The notes beneath the pieces are model-generated. The model did no database searches. It saw only the letters and a list, made by a program, of their open reading frames with translations, and was not told where the DNA came from. A program made the position numbers and the translations under genes. Below, piece by piece: positions 16,651 to 24,755 of a stretch of DNA of 64,000 bases. This DNA comes from Betaproteobacteria bacterium (GTDB lineage: Bacteria; Pseudomonadota; Gammaproteobacteria; Burkholderiales; Rhodocyclaceae). Location of the stretch: the NCBI GenBank assembly GCA_020621865.1, contig JAHRYW010000005.1, positions 125,988 to 189,987 of the forward strand. Reading direction: 5' to 3'. Every line of letters begins with the position of its first letter. Position 1 is the first letter of the stretch.

Positions 16651-17831
16651 ACCATACGATGATCCTGCGCGGCGGCGAAACCCTGGCCCGCGACACCCGT
16701 CTGATTTTCGACCTGCTGGAGAACCTGCACGGTGGCCTGCTGGAAATCCGCCTGCCCAACGGCTGCTGCGCCTTGTTCGGCGACGGCGAACACCCCATTG
16801 CGCTCCACATCCACGACGAAGCGGTCTTCAGCCGGGTGCTGGCGCGCGGCGACATCGGCCTGGCCGAAGCCTACCTCGACGGTCTCTGGGACTGCCCCGA
16901 CATCACCGGCCTGCTGACCCTGCTGGCGCGCAACCGCGCGGCACTCGGCAAAGCGGTGTACGGCTCGTGGCCGCGCCTGCTGGCGGCCCGCGTCCGGCAC
17001 TGGCTCAACCGCAACAGCCGCATCGGCAGCCAACGCAACATCATGGCCCACTACGACCTGGGCAACGATTTCTACAAACTCTGGCTGGACCCGAGCATGA
17101 GCTACTCGGCCGCCATCTACCGCGACGCCGATGACGGCACGCTGCAAACCGCCCAGCACGCCAAGTACCGCCGCATCCTGCAACGGCTGAAGGCCGAACC
17201 GGGCGAGCGCGTGCTGGAAATCGGCTGCGGCTGGGGCGGCTTTGCCGAAATGGCCGTGGCGCAAGGTCTGGCCGTCACCGGCCTGACCCTGTCGCCGGCC
17301 CAGCTCGCCTGGGCGCGCAAGCGCGTTCCAGCCGCCGACCTGCGCCTGCAGGACTACCGCGACACGAACGAGCGCTTCGATCACATCGTCTCCATCGAAA
17401 TGTTCGAAGCCGTCGGCGAACGCTTCTGGCCCGGCTATTTCAAGACCGTGGCCAAGGCGTTGAAGCCGGGCGGCCGGGCGGTGATCCAGAGCATCACCAT
17501 CCGCGACGACCTGTTCCCCAGCTACCGCAAGGGCACCGACTTCATCCAGCAATACATCTTCCCCGGCGGCATGCTGCCATCGCGCAGTGCCTTCCGCGCC
17601 GCTGCCGCCCGGCAGGGGCTGGCCGTCCGTCACGAATACGCCTTCGGCCTCGACTACGCCCGCACCCTGGCCGAATGGCGCCAGGCCTTCGAAGCCAACT
17701 GGCCGGCCATCGCCGCGCAAGGCTTCGACGACACCTTCCGTCGCCTCTGGCGAATGTACCTGTGCTACTGCGAGGCCGGCTTCCTGGCCGGCAACGTCGA
17801 TGTCGTCCAGTTCGAACTTTCCCATCGCTGA
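16647..17831 (+). CDS. Cyclopropane-fatty-acyl-phospholipid synthase family methyltransferase
   Basis: 394 residues. The SAM-binding motif is VLEIGCGWGGFAEMA, preceded by IMAHYDLGNDFYKLWLDPSMSYS and followed by DHIVSIEMFEAVGERFW, all typical of CFA synthases. The enzyme transfers a methylene group from SAM to unsaturated acyl chains of membrane lipids, which makes them more resistant to oxidation. It starts at the ATGA overlap with DUF1365 and belongs to the LitR-headed operon. Confidence 0.95.
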   Translation: MNHTMILRGGETLARDTRLIFDLLENLHGGLLEIRLPNGCCALFGDGEHPIALHIHDEAVFSRVLARGDIGLAEAYLDGLWDCPDITGLLTLLARNRAALGKAVYGSWPRLLAARVRHWLNRNSRIGSQRNIMAHYDLGNDFYKLWLDPSMSYSAAIYRDADDGTLQTAQHAKYRRILQRLKAEPGERVLEIGCGWGGFAEMAVAQGLAVTGLTLSPAQLAWARKRVPAADLRLQDYRDTNERFDHIVSIEMFEAVGERFWPGYFKTVAKALKPGGRAVIQSITIRDDLFPSYRKGTDFIQQYIFPGGMLPSRSAFRAAAARQGLAVRHEYAFGLDYARTLAEWRQAFEANWPAIAAQGFDDTFRRLWRMYLCYCEAGFLAGNVDVVQFELSHR

Positions 17832-17845
17832 GCATCCCGGCTGCG

Positions 17846-17887
17846 AATGCTACGGTCGGCGGCAAAAAATGGCCAAAATCGAAATCT
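17846..17887 (-). repeat. Dispersed repeat, copy 3 (spans a start codon)
   Basis: Exact core AATGCTACGGTC at 17846-17857, then GGCGGCAAAAAATGGCC and AAAATCGAAAT. The ATG of the next gene (17869) and its first codons lie inside it. Confidence 0.85.
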
Positions 17888-18408
17888 TCTCGGCGCCGCG
17901 CCGTCGCCTGCTGGCGGCCCTAGCCGCGCTACCCTTGGTCGTCCGACCTATCGTCGCCCTGGCCAGCACCGACCCGACCACCGGCCTCGCCCGCTGGGGC
18001 AGCGGCGAATTCCGGCGCTTCGGCTTTCTCGTCTATGAAGCCACCCTGTGGGCCGGCGACGACCCGCAACGCCCACCGCTGGCCCTGAAGCTCACCTACC
18101 GGCGCAACATCGCCGGCCAAGCCATTGCCGAAGCCAGCGTCAAGGAAATCCGCCAGCTCGGCCTGGCGGACGAAGCCACGCTAAAGCGCTGGGGCCTGCA
18201 AATGACCGCACTGTTCCCGGACGTCAAACCCGGCGACCAGATCACCGGCCACTACCGGGCCGAGGGCGCCGAATTCCGTTTCAACGACCGCCCACTCGGC
18301 CGCCTCGACGACCCGGCCTTCGCCCGCGCCTTCTTCGCCATCTGGCTCGACCCGAAGACCAGCGCACCCGACCTGCGCGCCGCGCTGCTCAAGCGCCCGG
18401 CAGCCTGA
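17869..18408 (+). CDS. Chalcone isomerase-like family protein, exported
   Basis: 179 residues. The N-terminus MAKIEIFSAPRRRLLAALAA looks like a signal peptide with a twin-arginine-like run. The domain has FGFLVYEATLWAGDD, LTYRRNIAGQAIAEASVKEI and a conserved RRAL-like end, matching bacterial chalcone isomerase-like proteins, whose substrate is unknown. Start codon and first four codons lie within a copy of the dispersed repeat, and there is no clear Shine-Dalgarno sequence. It follows cfa by 37 bp in the same operon. Confidence 0.8.
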   Translation: MAKIEIFSAPRRRLLAALAALPLVVRPIVALASTDPTTGLARWGSGEFRRFGFLVYEATLWAGDDPQRPPLALKLTYRRNIAGQAIAEASVKEIRQLGLADEATLKRWGLQMTALFPDVKPGDQITGHYRAEGAEFRFNDRPLGRLDDPAFARAFFAIWLDPKTSAPDLRAALLKRPAA

Positions 18409-18409
18409 A

Positions 18410-19633
18410 ATGACCACCGGCCGCGTCCTCGCCTACGGCCTGCTCGGCCTGCCGCTCGCCTTCGCGGCGTTGCCGGTCTACGTCCATGTGCCGCGCTTCT
18501 ACGCTGAAACGACCGGCCTGCCGCTGGCCCTGCTCGGCGTCGTCCTGCTCGGCGCCCGTTTGCTCGATGCCGGCATCGACCCCTGGCTCGGCTGGCTGGC
18601 CGACCGCGTCTCCCGCCGGCGCATGCTCGCCCTCGCCCTGCTGCCCTTCGCCATCGGCTTCGTCGCCCTGCTCAACCCGCCGAGTGCCTCGCCTGCCCTC
18701 TGGCTGCTCGCCTCACTTGCCCTGACTTATCTTGGCTTCTCGGCCGCCACCGTCGCCTACCAGGCCTGGGGCGCCGACCTCGGCCATGATGCCGGGGAGC
18801 GCACCCGGCTAACCGCTGCCCGCGAAGGCTTCGGCCTGCTCGGCGTGGTTCTCGCCGCGGCGCTGCCCGGCCTGCTCGCCAGCCACCTCGACGCAGGCAT
18901 CGCCCGCCTGAGCTGGGTGCTGCCGCCGCTGTTGCTGATCGCCGCCGCGACCACCTTTTCGCGGGTCGCCGCTGGGCCGACCGTCGAAACGCTCAGCCAG
19001 CCGCTGCTGCCCAGCCTGCGCCGCGTCGTCGCCGATCCGGCCTTCCGCCGCCTGCTGCTGGTCTTCGTCGCCAACGGCATCGCCGCCGCGCTGCCGGCCA
19101 CGCTGTTCCTCTTTTTCGTCGCCGATGTGCTGCAACTGACCGCCGCCAGCGGCGCCCTGCTTGCCCTCTATTTCATCGCCGGTGCCGCCTCGCTGCCACT
19201 CTGGGTACGCGCCGCCGCCCGCCATGGCCGGGTCGCTGCCTGGCTGGCGGCCATCGCCCTGTCGATCGCCGCCTTCGCCGGCGCCAGCCTGCTCGGCCCC
19301 GGCGATCTCTGGCCCTTCGCCGCCATCTGCCTGGCCTCCGGCCTGGCCCTCGGCGCCGACCTGACACTGCCCGCCGCCATGGCCGCCGACCTCGGCGAAC
19401 GTCAGGGGCAGGCCGGTGCCTGCTTCGGCGTCTGGAACTTCGTCGCAAAACTCAACCTGGCGCTGGCCGCCGGTCTATCCCTGCCGCTGCTCGGCAGCCT
19501 TGGCTATGTGCCGGGCAGCGGCGCCGGCCTGCCTGCCCTGACTTTCGCCTACGCCCTGCTGCCACTCGCCTTCAAGGCCCTGGCCGGCCTGCTGCTCTGG
19601 CGCTGGCGCCATTTCCTGGAGAACATCCGATGA
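18410..19633 (+). CDS. MFS transporter, GPH sugar/cation symporter type
   Basis: 407 residues with 12 predicted hydrophobic helices. The loop WLGWLADRVSRRRML after helix two is the GPH/MFS signature, and YQAWGADLGHDAGERTRLTA is the second one. Members in this kind of cluster have no established substrate. Stop and next start overlap by 4 bp. Confidence 0.88.
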   Translation: MTTGRVLAYGLLGLPLAFAALPVYVHVPRFYAETTGLPLALLGVVLLGARLLDAGIDPWLGWLADRVSRRRMLALALLPFAIGFVALLNPPSASPALWLLASLALTYLGFSAATVAYQAWGADLGHDAGERTRLTAAREGFGLLGVVLAAALPGLLASHLDAGIARLSWVLPPLLLIAAATTFSRVAAGPTVETLSQPLLPSLRRVVADPAFRRLLLVFVANGIAAALPATLFLFFVADVLQLTAASGALLALYFIAGAASLPLWVRAAARHGRVAAWLAAIALSIAAFAGASLLGPGDLWPFAAICLASGLALGADLTLPAAMAADLGERQGQAGACFGVWNFVAKLNLALAAGLSLPLLGSLGYVPGSGAGLPALTFAYALLPLAFKALAGLLLWRWRHFLENIR

Positions 19634-20151
19634 AACTCATGCTTGCTGCCGCCCTGTCGCTGGGCCTCGCCGGCTGTGCCGCGACCGGCGTCGAACAATA
19701 CCGCGCCGAACAACCGGCGCTCGACCTCAAAACCTACATGAACGGCACGCTCGACGCCTGGGGCATGTTCCAGGGCCGCTCGGGCGAGGTCAAAAAGCGC
19801 TTCCACGTCGTCATCGAGGCCCGTTGGCAGGGCGATACCGGCGTGCTCGACGAGCAGTTCAAGTGGTCCGATGGCACCACCTCGCGCCGGGTGTGGACGC
19901 TGACCCGGCAGGCCGATGGCAGCTTCCGCGGCAAGGCCGACGACGTGATCGGCGAGGCAATCGGCGAAGTCGCCGGCAATGCCCTGCGCTGGCGCTACGT
20001 GCTAGCCCTGCCGGTCGACGGCAAGGTCTATCACGTCGATTTCGACGACTGGATGTTCCTGATGGACGACAAGGTGATGCTGAACCGCTCGGCCATGTCG
20101 AAATGGGGCTTCCATCTCGGCGAAGTGACCCTGACCTTCGTCAAGCGATGA
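19630..20151 (+). CDS. DUF3833 lipoprotein
   Basis: 173 residues with a lipoprotein signal (LSLGLAGC, Cys16). The mature domain includes YMNGTLDAWGMFQGRSGEV, GTTSRRVWTL and YHVDFDDWMFLMDDKVMLNR, matching DUF3833. The fold is lipocalin-like; function unknown. It lies between MFS and SDR genes, as in other cfa/light clusters. Confidence 0.9.
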   Translation: MKLMLAAALSLGLAGCAATGVEQYRAEQPALDLKTYMNGTLDAWGMFQGRSGEVKKRFHVVIEARWQGDTGVLDEQFKWSDGTTSRRVWTLTRQADGSFRGKADDVIGEAIGEVAGNALRWRYVLALPVDGKVYHVDFDDWMFLMDDKVMLNRSAMSKWGFHLGEVTLTFVKR

Positions 20152-20903
20152 ACCCGGCCATCACCGACTGGAAAGGCAAGCGCGTCTGGCTGATCGGCGC
20201 GTCGAGCGGCATTGGCGCCGCGCTGGCCGGCGAACTGGCCCGCCGTGGCGCCCGCCTGGCGATCTCGGCGCGCAACGCCCGCAAGCTGCAACGCATCGCC
20301 ATCAACGGCGCCCTGCCGGTCCCCTGCGACGTTACCGACACCGACAGCCTGGCCGCCGCCCGGAGCAGCGTGCTGGGCGCCTTCGGCAGCATCGACCTGG
20401 TGATCTACCTGGCCGGCGACTACGTGCCGATGCGCGCCGACGACTTCAACCTGGCCGTCGCCGAGCAGATCATCAACGTCAACTTCATCGCCGCCATGCA
20501 TGTCGCCGCCGCCGTCCTGCCCGACCTCCGGCCCGGCGGCGGCATCGCCTTCGTGGCCAGCGTCGCCGGCTACCGTGGCCTGCCCAAGGCGCTGTGCTAC
20601 GGGCCGGGCAAGGCGGCGCTGATTCACTTTGCCGAAGTCCTGCACCTCGATCTGGCGCCCAAGGGCATCGGCGTCTGGGTCATCAACCCCGGCTTCGTCG
20701 CCACGCCGCTGACCGCGCAGAACGATTTCTCCATGCCGGCGCTGCAAACGCCCGAAGAGGCGGCCAATGCTACGGTCGAAGGCTTTAAATCGGGAAATTT
20801 CGAAATCCATTTCCCGAAGCGCTTCACCCGCCTGATGAAACTGCTAGCCATCCTGCCCTACCGCTGGTATTTCCCGCTGATCCGCCGCTTGACCGGAGGC
20901 TGA
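20148..20903 (+). CDS. Short-chain dehydrogenase/reductase
   Basis: 251 residues. Cofactor motif IGASSGIGAALAGEL, catalytic Ser in VASVAGY and the Tyr-Lys motif YGPGK. The start is the ATG overlapping the DUF3833 stop. The C-terminal portion contains FEIHFPKRFTRLMKLLAILP, typical of SDRs in the cfa cluster. Substrate unknown. A copy of the dispersed repeat overlaps codons around EEAANATVEGFKSGNFEI in frame. Confidence 0.92.
   Translation: MNPAITDWKGKRVWLIGASSGIGAALAGELARRGARLAISARNARKLQRIAINGALPVPCDVTDTDSLAAARSSVLGAFGSIDLVIYLAGDYVPMRADDFNLAVAEQIINVNFIAAMHVAAAVLPDLRPGGGIAFVASVAGYRGLPKALCYGPGKAALIHFAEVLHLDLAPKGIGVWVINPGFVATPLTAQNDFSMPALQTPEEAANATVEGFKSGNFEIHFPKRFTRLMKLLAILPYRWYFPLIRRLTGG
20766..20807 (-). 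repeat. Dispersed repeat, copy 4 (inside the SDR gene)
   Basis: Exact core AATGCTACGGTC at 20766-20777; the A-rich part is diverged (TTTAAATCGGGAAATTTCGAA) but ends like other copies. In frame with the SDR. Confidence 0.65.
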
Positions 20904-20904
20904 C

Positions 20905-21327
20905 ATGAGCATCGACACCCTGATTCGTTTCTACGAAACCCTGACCCCGGCCGACATCGCCCGCTTTCCCGAGTTCTATGCCGACGACGCCTTCTTCAAG
21001 GACCCGTTCAATGAAGTCCACGACGTCGCCGCCATCCAGCGCATCTTCAGCCACATGTTCAAGCAGGTCGGCGAACCGCGCTTCGTGGTCGGCGAGCGCG
21101 TCGTCGATGCCCGCGGCGCCATGCTGGTGTGGACCTTCCATTTCCGCATCCGCCCGTGGTGCGGCGAACCGCTGACCCTGCGCGGCGTCTCGCACCTCAA
21201 GTTCGACGCCCACGGCAAGGTCAATTACCACCGCGACTACTGGGACGCCGCCGAGGAGCTATACATGAAACTGCCCGGCCTGGGCCTGCTGATGCGCGGC
21301 CTGCAAAAGGCGCTGGGCAGCCGTTAG
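20905..21327 (+). CDS. NTF2-like (SnoaL) protein of the light cluster
   Basis: 140 residues with the cone-shaped NTF2 fold pattern: IRFYETLTPADIARFPEFYA at the start, YADDAFFKDPFNEVHD, and KVNYHRDYWDAAEELYMKLP. Last gene of the cluster, 1 bp after the SDR stop. Probably a small-molecule-binding or isomerase-like protein of unknown function. Confidence 0.88.
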   Translation: MSIDTLIRFYETLTPADIARFPEFYADDAFFKDPFNEVHDVAAIQRIFSHMFKQVGEPRFVVGERVVDARGAMLVWTFHFRIRPWCGEPLTLRGVSHLKFDAHGKVNYHRDYWDAAEELYMKLPGLGLLMRGLQKALGSR

Positions 21328-21423
21328 ACCCGGCGCTCCAGGGCCTTGAATGGCGGCTGCCAGGCCGCGGATTTTTGATCGAAATTCAATGTCGGCCCTG
21401 CCGCCCCTTCTATAATCCGGCCC

Positions 21424-22275
21424 ATGATCCAGTTCACCCAAGTCGCCAAGACCTTTCGCAAAGCCCGCGTGCTCGATGGCATCAGCCTGAACATCGGCCT
21501 CGGCGAACGCGTCGCCCTGATCGGCTCCAACGGTGCCGGCAAGACCACCCTGATCCGCTGCCTGCTCGGCGAATACACCTACGACGGCAGTGTCGCCATC
21601 AACGGCCTCGACCCGCGCAGCAATCGCACAGCCGTGCTCGGCAGCATCGGCTTCGTGCCGCAGCTGCCGCCGCCGCTGAAGATGCCGGTCGGCCAGCTGA
21701 TCGACTTCTCGGCCTCGCTGTGCGGCACCGACCCGCAGCGCATCCACGCCATCGCCAAGCGCCTCGGCCTCAACCTCGACGACATCCTGTCCCGCCAGTT
21801 CGTCCGCCTCTCCGGCGGCATGAAGCAGAAGCTGCTGATCGCCATCGCCCTCGGCCGCGACGCCAAGGTGCTGGTCATGGACGAGCCGGCCGCCAACCTC
21901 GACCCGGAAGCGCGCAAGATTTTCTTCGACCTGCTGGCCGAACGCCTCGACGACGCGACGATGATCATCTCCAGCCACCGCCTCGACGAAGTCTCGGCGC
22001 TGGTCAATCGCGTCATCGAAATGGACATGGGCAAGGTCGTCCTCGACGACAAGGTGGCCGACGCGGTCACGCTGACCGCCCGTCTGGCCTGCCGCGTCGT
22101 GCTCAGCCGCTTCGAGCCGGCCTTCGCCAAGGCGCTCGACGGCTGGAAGCTGCAGAGCAGCGACGACAACCGCGTGTGGACCGGCGAGATCGCCGGGCCG
22201 GACCGCCTGCGCTTCCTCGGCATCGTTTCCCGTTACACGGCGCTGGTCAGCGACCTGTCGCTGTCCGAGATCTGA
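21424..22275 (+). CDS. nosF: NosF, ABC transporter ATPase for NosZ maturation
   Basis: 283 residues. Walker A is GSNGAGKTT, the signature is LSGGMKQ, Walker B is VLVMDEPAANLDPE, and the switch His is in ISSHRLDE. With NosY it forms the transporter that acts with NosD in making the CuZ cluster. It starts a second nos block 10 kb after nosH. A weak FNR-like sequence (TTGAT with a poor second half) lies at 21375-21389. Confidence 0.94.
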   Translation: MIQFTQVAKTFRKARVLDGISLNIGLGERVALIGSNGAGKTTLIRCLLGEYTYDGSVAINGLDPRSNRTAVLGSIGFVPQLPPPLKMPVGQLIDFSASLCGTDPQRIHAIAKRLGLNLDDILSRQFVRLSGGMKQKLLIAIALGRDAKVLVMDEPAANLDPEARKIFFDLLAERLDDATMIISSHRLDEVSALVNRVIEMDMGKVVLDDKVADAVTLTARLACRVVLSRFEPAFAKALDGWKLQSSDDNRVWTGEIAGPDRLRFLGIVSRYTALVSDLSLSEI

Positions 22276-22277
22276 CC

Positions 22278-22769
22278 ATGTGCGACAGCCATCGCCGCCA
22301 GTTCATCGGCCGGCTCGGCCTCGGCGGCCTGCTGCTGACCCCGCTTGCTGCCGCGCTTTCCGCTTGCGGCAGCAAGGGCGGCTGGCCGGACGGCATGGCC
22401 GAGATCAAGTGGGACCGCGATACCTGCGCCCGCTGCAGCATGGTCATCTCCGACCGCCGCTTCGCCGGCCAGATTCGCGGCGGCCCGGACGGCACCGTCT
22501 TCAAGTTCGACGACCCCGGCTGCCTCGCCTTCTGGCTCAAGGAAAAGGCCGACAAATACCCGTGGCTGGCCGATGCCGGCACGAAAATGTGGGTTGCCGA
22601 TTTCAACAGCAAGAGCCGCGACGAGATGGTCTGGCTCGACCCGCGCCGCGCCTACTACGTGACGCGCACCTCGCCGATGGGCTATAACTTCGCCGCCGTC
22701 GCCGCGCCGCTGGCCGGCGCCATCGATTTCACCGACATGCGCCAGCACGCGCTGGCCAAGGGTAAGTAA
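22278..22769 (+). CDS. nosL: NosL, copper(I) chaperone lipoprotein
   Basis: 163 residues. The N-terminus has a lipobox (LSAC) after RRQFIGRLGLGG. The copper motif is CARCSMVISDRRFAGQI, followed by FDDPGCLAFW and MGYNFAAVA, all typical of NosL. It delivers Cu(I) to NosZ or NosD at the outer membrane. It is tightly packed between nosF (2 bp gap) and nosY. Confidence 0.94.
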   Translation: MCDSHRRQFIGRLGLGGLLLTPLAAALSACGSKGGWPDGMAEIKWDRDTCARCSMVISDRRFAGQIRGGPDGTVFKFDDPGCLAFWLKEKADKYPWLADAGTKMWVADFNSKSRDEMVWLDPRRAYYVTRTSPMGYNFAAVAAPLAGAIDFTDMRQHALAKGK

Positions 22770-23597
22770 ATGAAACAACTGTGGCTGACCGCCAAACTGG
22801 ACATCGTCGAATCGCTGCGTGCCCGCTGGTTCCAGATCTACACGCTGGTCTTCGGCGGCATCGTCGCCCTGCTCTTCCTCTTTGGCCTGACCGAATCGCG
22901 CGTCCTCGGCTTCATCGGCCTGTCGCGCCTGCTCGTCACCTACATCCAGCTGACCATGGCCATCCTGCCGATCTTCGTGCTGATCACCACGGTCCGCTCG
23001 GTAGCCGGCGACCGCGAGGCCGGCGTCTTCGAATACCTGCTCTCGCTGCCGGTGTCGCTGTCCGCCTGGTTCTGGGGCAAGATCGTCGGCCGCTACATCG
23101 TCGTCTTCGCGCCGGTCTTCCTGGCCATGCTCGGCGCCGTGATCTGGGCAACGATCAGCGGCATCGAAGTGCCGTGGGACATGTTCGGCTACTACACCGC
23201 GCTGCTCGCCGTCATGGCCATGTGTTTCCTCGGCATCGGCATGCTGATCTCCTCGGTGGCCCGCACCACCGACATGGCCCAGGGCGCCGCCTTCATGGTC
23301 TGGCTGTTCCTGCTCCTCTTCCTCGACCTGATCCTGCTCGGCATCATGATCCAGGGCAAGGTCGCCCCGGAAATCGCCGTCACCCTGGCCCTGGTCAACC
23401 CGCTGCAGGTCTTCCGCACCGCCGCGCTGGCCTTGTTCGACCCGCAACTGATCGTCCTCGGCCCTTCGGCCTACGTCATCCTCGACCTGTTCGGCACGGC
23501 CGGCTACAAGGTCTTCGCGCTGGCCTACCCGGCGGCGCTCGGCCTGGTCAGCGCAACGGTCGGCTACTTCCTGTTCCGCCGCGGTGACCTGCCGTGA
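22770..23597 (+). CDS. nosY: NosY, ABC transporter permease for NosZ maturation
   Basis: 275 residues with six hydrophobic helices, the usual NosY length. The segment RSVAGDREAGVFEYLLSLPVS is the coupling region of ABC-2 type permeases. It forms the membrane part of NosFY. The start directly follows the nosL stop and its end overlaps the thioredoxin gene by 4 bp. Confidence 0.93.
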   Translation: MKQLWLTAKLDIVESLRARWFQIYTLVFGGIVALLFLFGLTESRVLGFIGLSRLLVTYIQLTMAILPIFVLITTVRSVAGDREAGVFEYLLSLPVSLSAWFWGKIVGRYIVVFAPVFLAMLGAVIWATISGIEVPWDMFGYYTALLAVMAMCFLGIGMLISSVARTTDMAQGAAFMVWLFLLLFLDLILLGIMIQGKVAPEIAVTLALVNPLQVFRTAALALFDPQLIVLGPSAYVILDLFGTAGYKVFALAYPAALGLVSATVGYFLFRRGDLP

Positions 23598-24088
23598 AAA
23601 AGCTGTTCGCGCTTTTCGTTTTTGGCCTTTTTTCCGGGCTGACCGTAGCCAATGACCAGCCGTCGTCGGCCCCGCTGTTCGCCGCGACGCTGAGCGACCT
23701 CGACGACAAGCCGGTGGCGCTGGAGCGCTACAAGGGCAAGCCGCTGGTCGTCAATTTCTGGGCCCGCTGGTGCGGCCCCTGTCGGGCCGAAATCCCCGAG
23801 TTGATCAAGTTCCGCGCCGACCAAAAGGGCAAGGTCGAGGTGCTGGGCATCGGCATCGAGGACAAGGCCGAACCGGCCAAGGAATTCGCCAAGGCCTACG
23901 ACATGGACTACCCGGTGTTCGTCGCCAAGGCGCAGGGCATCCCGCTGATGCAGGCGCTGGGCAACAGCAAGGGCGGCCTGCCCTACACGCTGTTTATCGA
24001 CCGCCACGGCCAGGTCGTGCACAAGAAGATGGGCCTCGTCAGGAAGGCCGATCTCGATGCCGTTCAGGAAGCCTTGCTGAAGAAATAA
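23594..24088 (+). CDS. TlpA/ResA-like thioredoxin at the end of the nosFLY operon
   Basis: 164 residues, GTG start overlapping the nosY stop. A signal peptide or anchor (LFALFVFGLFSGLTVA) precedes a thioredoxin domain with WCGPC (59-63) and the cis-Pro region GGLPYTLFIDRHG. Periplasmic reductants of this type keep copper-site or haem-site cysteines reduced. Given the operon, reduction of the NosL or NosZ CuA cysteines is inferred. The signal-peptide core is encoded by a copy of the dispersed repeat. Confidence 0.9.
   Translation: MKKLFALFVFGLFSGLTVANDQPSSAPLFAATLSDLDDKPVALERYKGKPLVVNFWARWCGPCRAEIPELIKFRADQKGKVEVLGIGIEDKAEPAKEFAKAYDMDYPVFVAKAQGIPLMQALGNSKGGLPYTLFIDRHGQVVHKKMGLVRKADLDAVQEALLKK
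23611..23652 (+). repeat. Dispersed repeat, copy 5 (encodes signal-peptide core)
   Basis: CTTTTCGTTTTTGGCC, T-run, then CCGGGCTGACCGTAGCCAAT. It matches the consensus up to GACCGTAGC and is read as VFGLFSGLTVAN. Confidence 0.75.
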
Positions 24089-24113
24089 GCTTCGGCCACG
24101 GCCAAGGACAAAT

Positions 24114-24146
24114 AAAACGGGGAAGGCAGCTGCCTTCCCCGTTTTT
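24114..24146. terminator. Rho-independent terminator after the nosFLY operon
   Basis: A perfect palindrome AAAACGGGGAAGGCAG / CTGCCTTCCCCGTTTT, 26 bp after the stop codon. It can work in both directions and also serves the minus-strand gene ending at 24212. Confidence 0.9.
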
Positions 24147-24211
24147 CAATTTTGGGCAAAATTTCCGGCTGACCGCGCCCCAACGGAAGTCCCCTTGGGG
24201 GATAGCATTCG
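24147..24211 (+). repeat. Dispersed repeat, copy 6, interrupted by a 27-bp insert
   Basis: The T-rich part and GGCTGACCG (ending 24175) are followed by a 27-bp insert at 24176-24202 and then TAGCATTC (24203-24210). Removing the insert restores GACCGTAGCATTC exactly. The insert contains GGAAGTCCCCTTGGG, also present at 59185-59199. Confidence 0.75.
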
Positions 24212-24520
24212 CTACTTGATGGCATCCAGAAACTGCTGGCGCACCTCGGCCAGCGCATTCCGGCTGCCTTCCGGCACCAGCCGTTCGCAGGATTCGTAAA
24301 AACGCTCGAAGGCCGTGCGTACCCGCACCGCCTCCAGCCGCCCCTTGACCGACGAGGGGTTGCTCTCCGCCGCCGGCACGTCGAGCGGCTTGAGGATCGC
24401 GTAGCGCGGAATGATGCGCTGCCCGCCCTCTTCCGACGCTGCCGTGAGCGGCCCGGTCTTCACATACACCACGCCTTCGTATTCGAAACGGGCGCCGATG
24501 GCCAGATGCTGAAGTTTCAT
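24212..24520 (-). CDS. Small conserved-looking hypothetical protein
   Basis: 102 residues without signal or membrane segment. The start resembles a barrel-type domain (LAIGARFEYEGVVYVKTGPL), followed by a charged helical second half. The pattern 'gene FEYEGVVYVKTGPLTA' recalls small DNA- or nucleotide-associated proteins but I do not recognise a family. The ATG at 24520 is preceded by AGGGAAA. It ends next to the bidirectional terminator. Confidence 0.65.
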   Translation of the reverse strand: MKLQHLAIGARFEYEGVVYVKTGPLTAASEEGGQRIIPRYAILKPLDVPAAESNPSSVKGRLEAVRVRTAFERFYESCERLVPEGSRNALAEVRQQFLDAIK

Positions 24521-24755
24521 GTGTTTTCCCTGAAATGAAGCGGTAACCAGGCGTTTGCCCCCAACCACTCTCCGGACATTGTACCGGGCCAGCCCGCCCG
24601 GCACGGCATTTGCCAATTTCGACACGGGCCAATCTGATCCCGGCGCCGGAATTATTTTCCCGGGCATCGGTCGAACAACAACAGGAAAAATTCTTCTCGT
24701 CAGCGGGGCTCCTGAAGCATCGGCAAATCTGGCGATTCCATCGAGGGCGTTCGAT
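24521..24755. promoter_or_regulatory. Divergent promoter region before the kinase gene
   Basis: 235 bp between divergent genes, probably holding both promoters. I see no clear -35/-10 pair that I would defend. Confidence 0.35.

Noticed and set aside
21375..21389. FNR-type box before nosF
   Set aside because: Only the first half (TTGAT) fits; the second half has two mismatches. Mentioned with nosF but not listed as a site.
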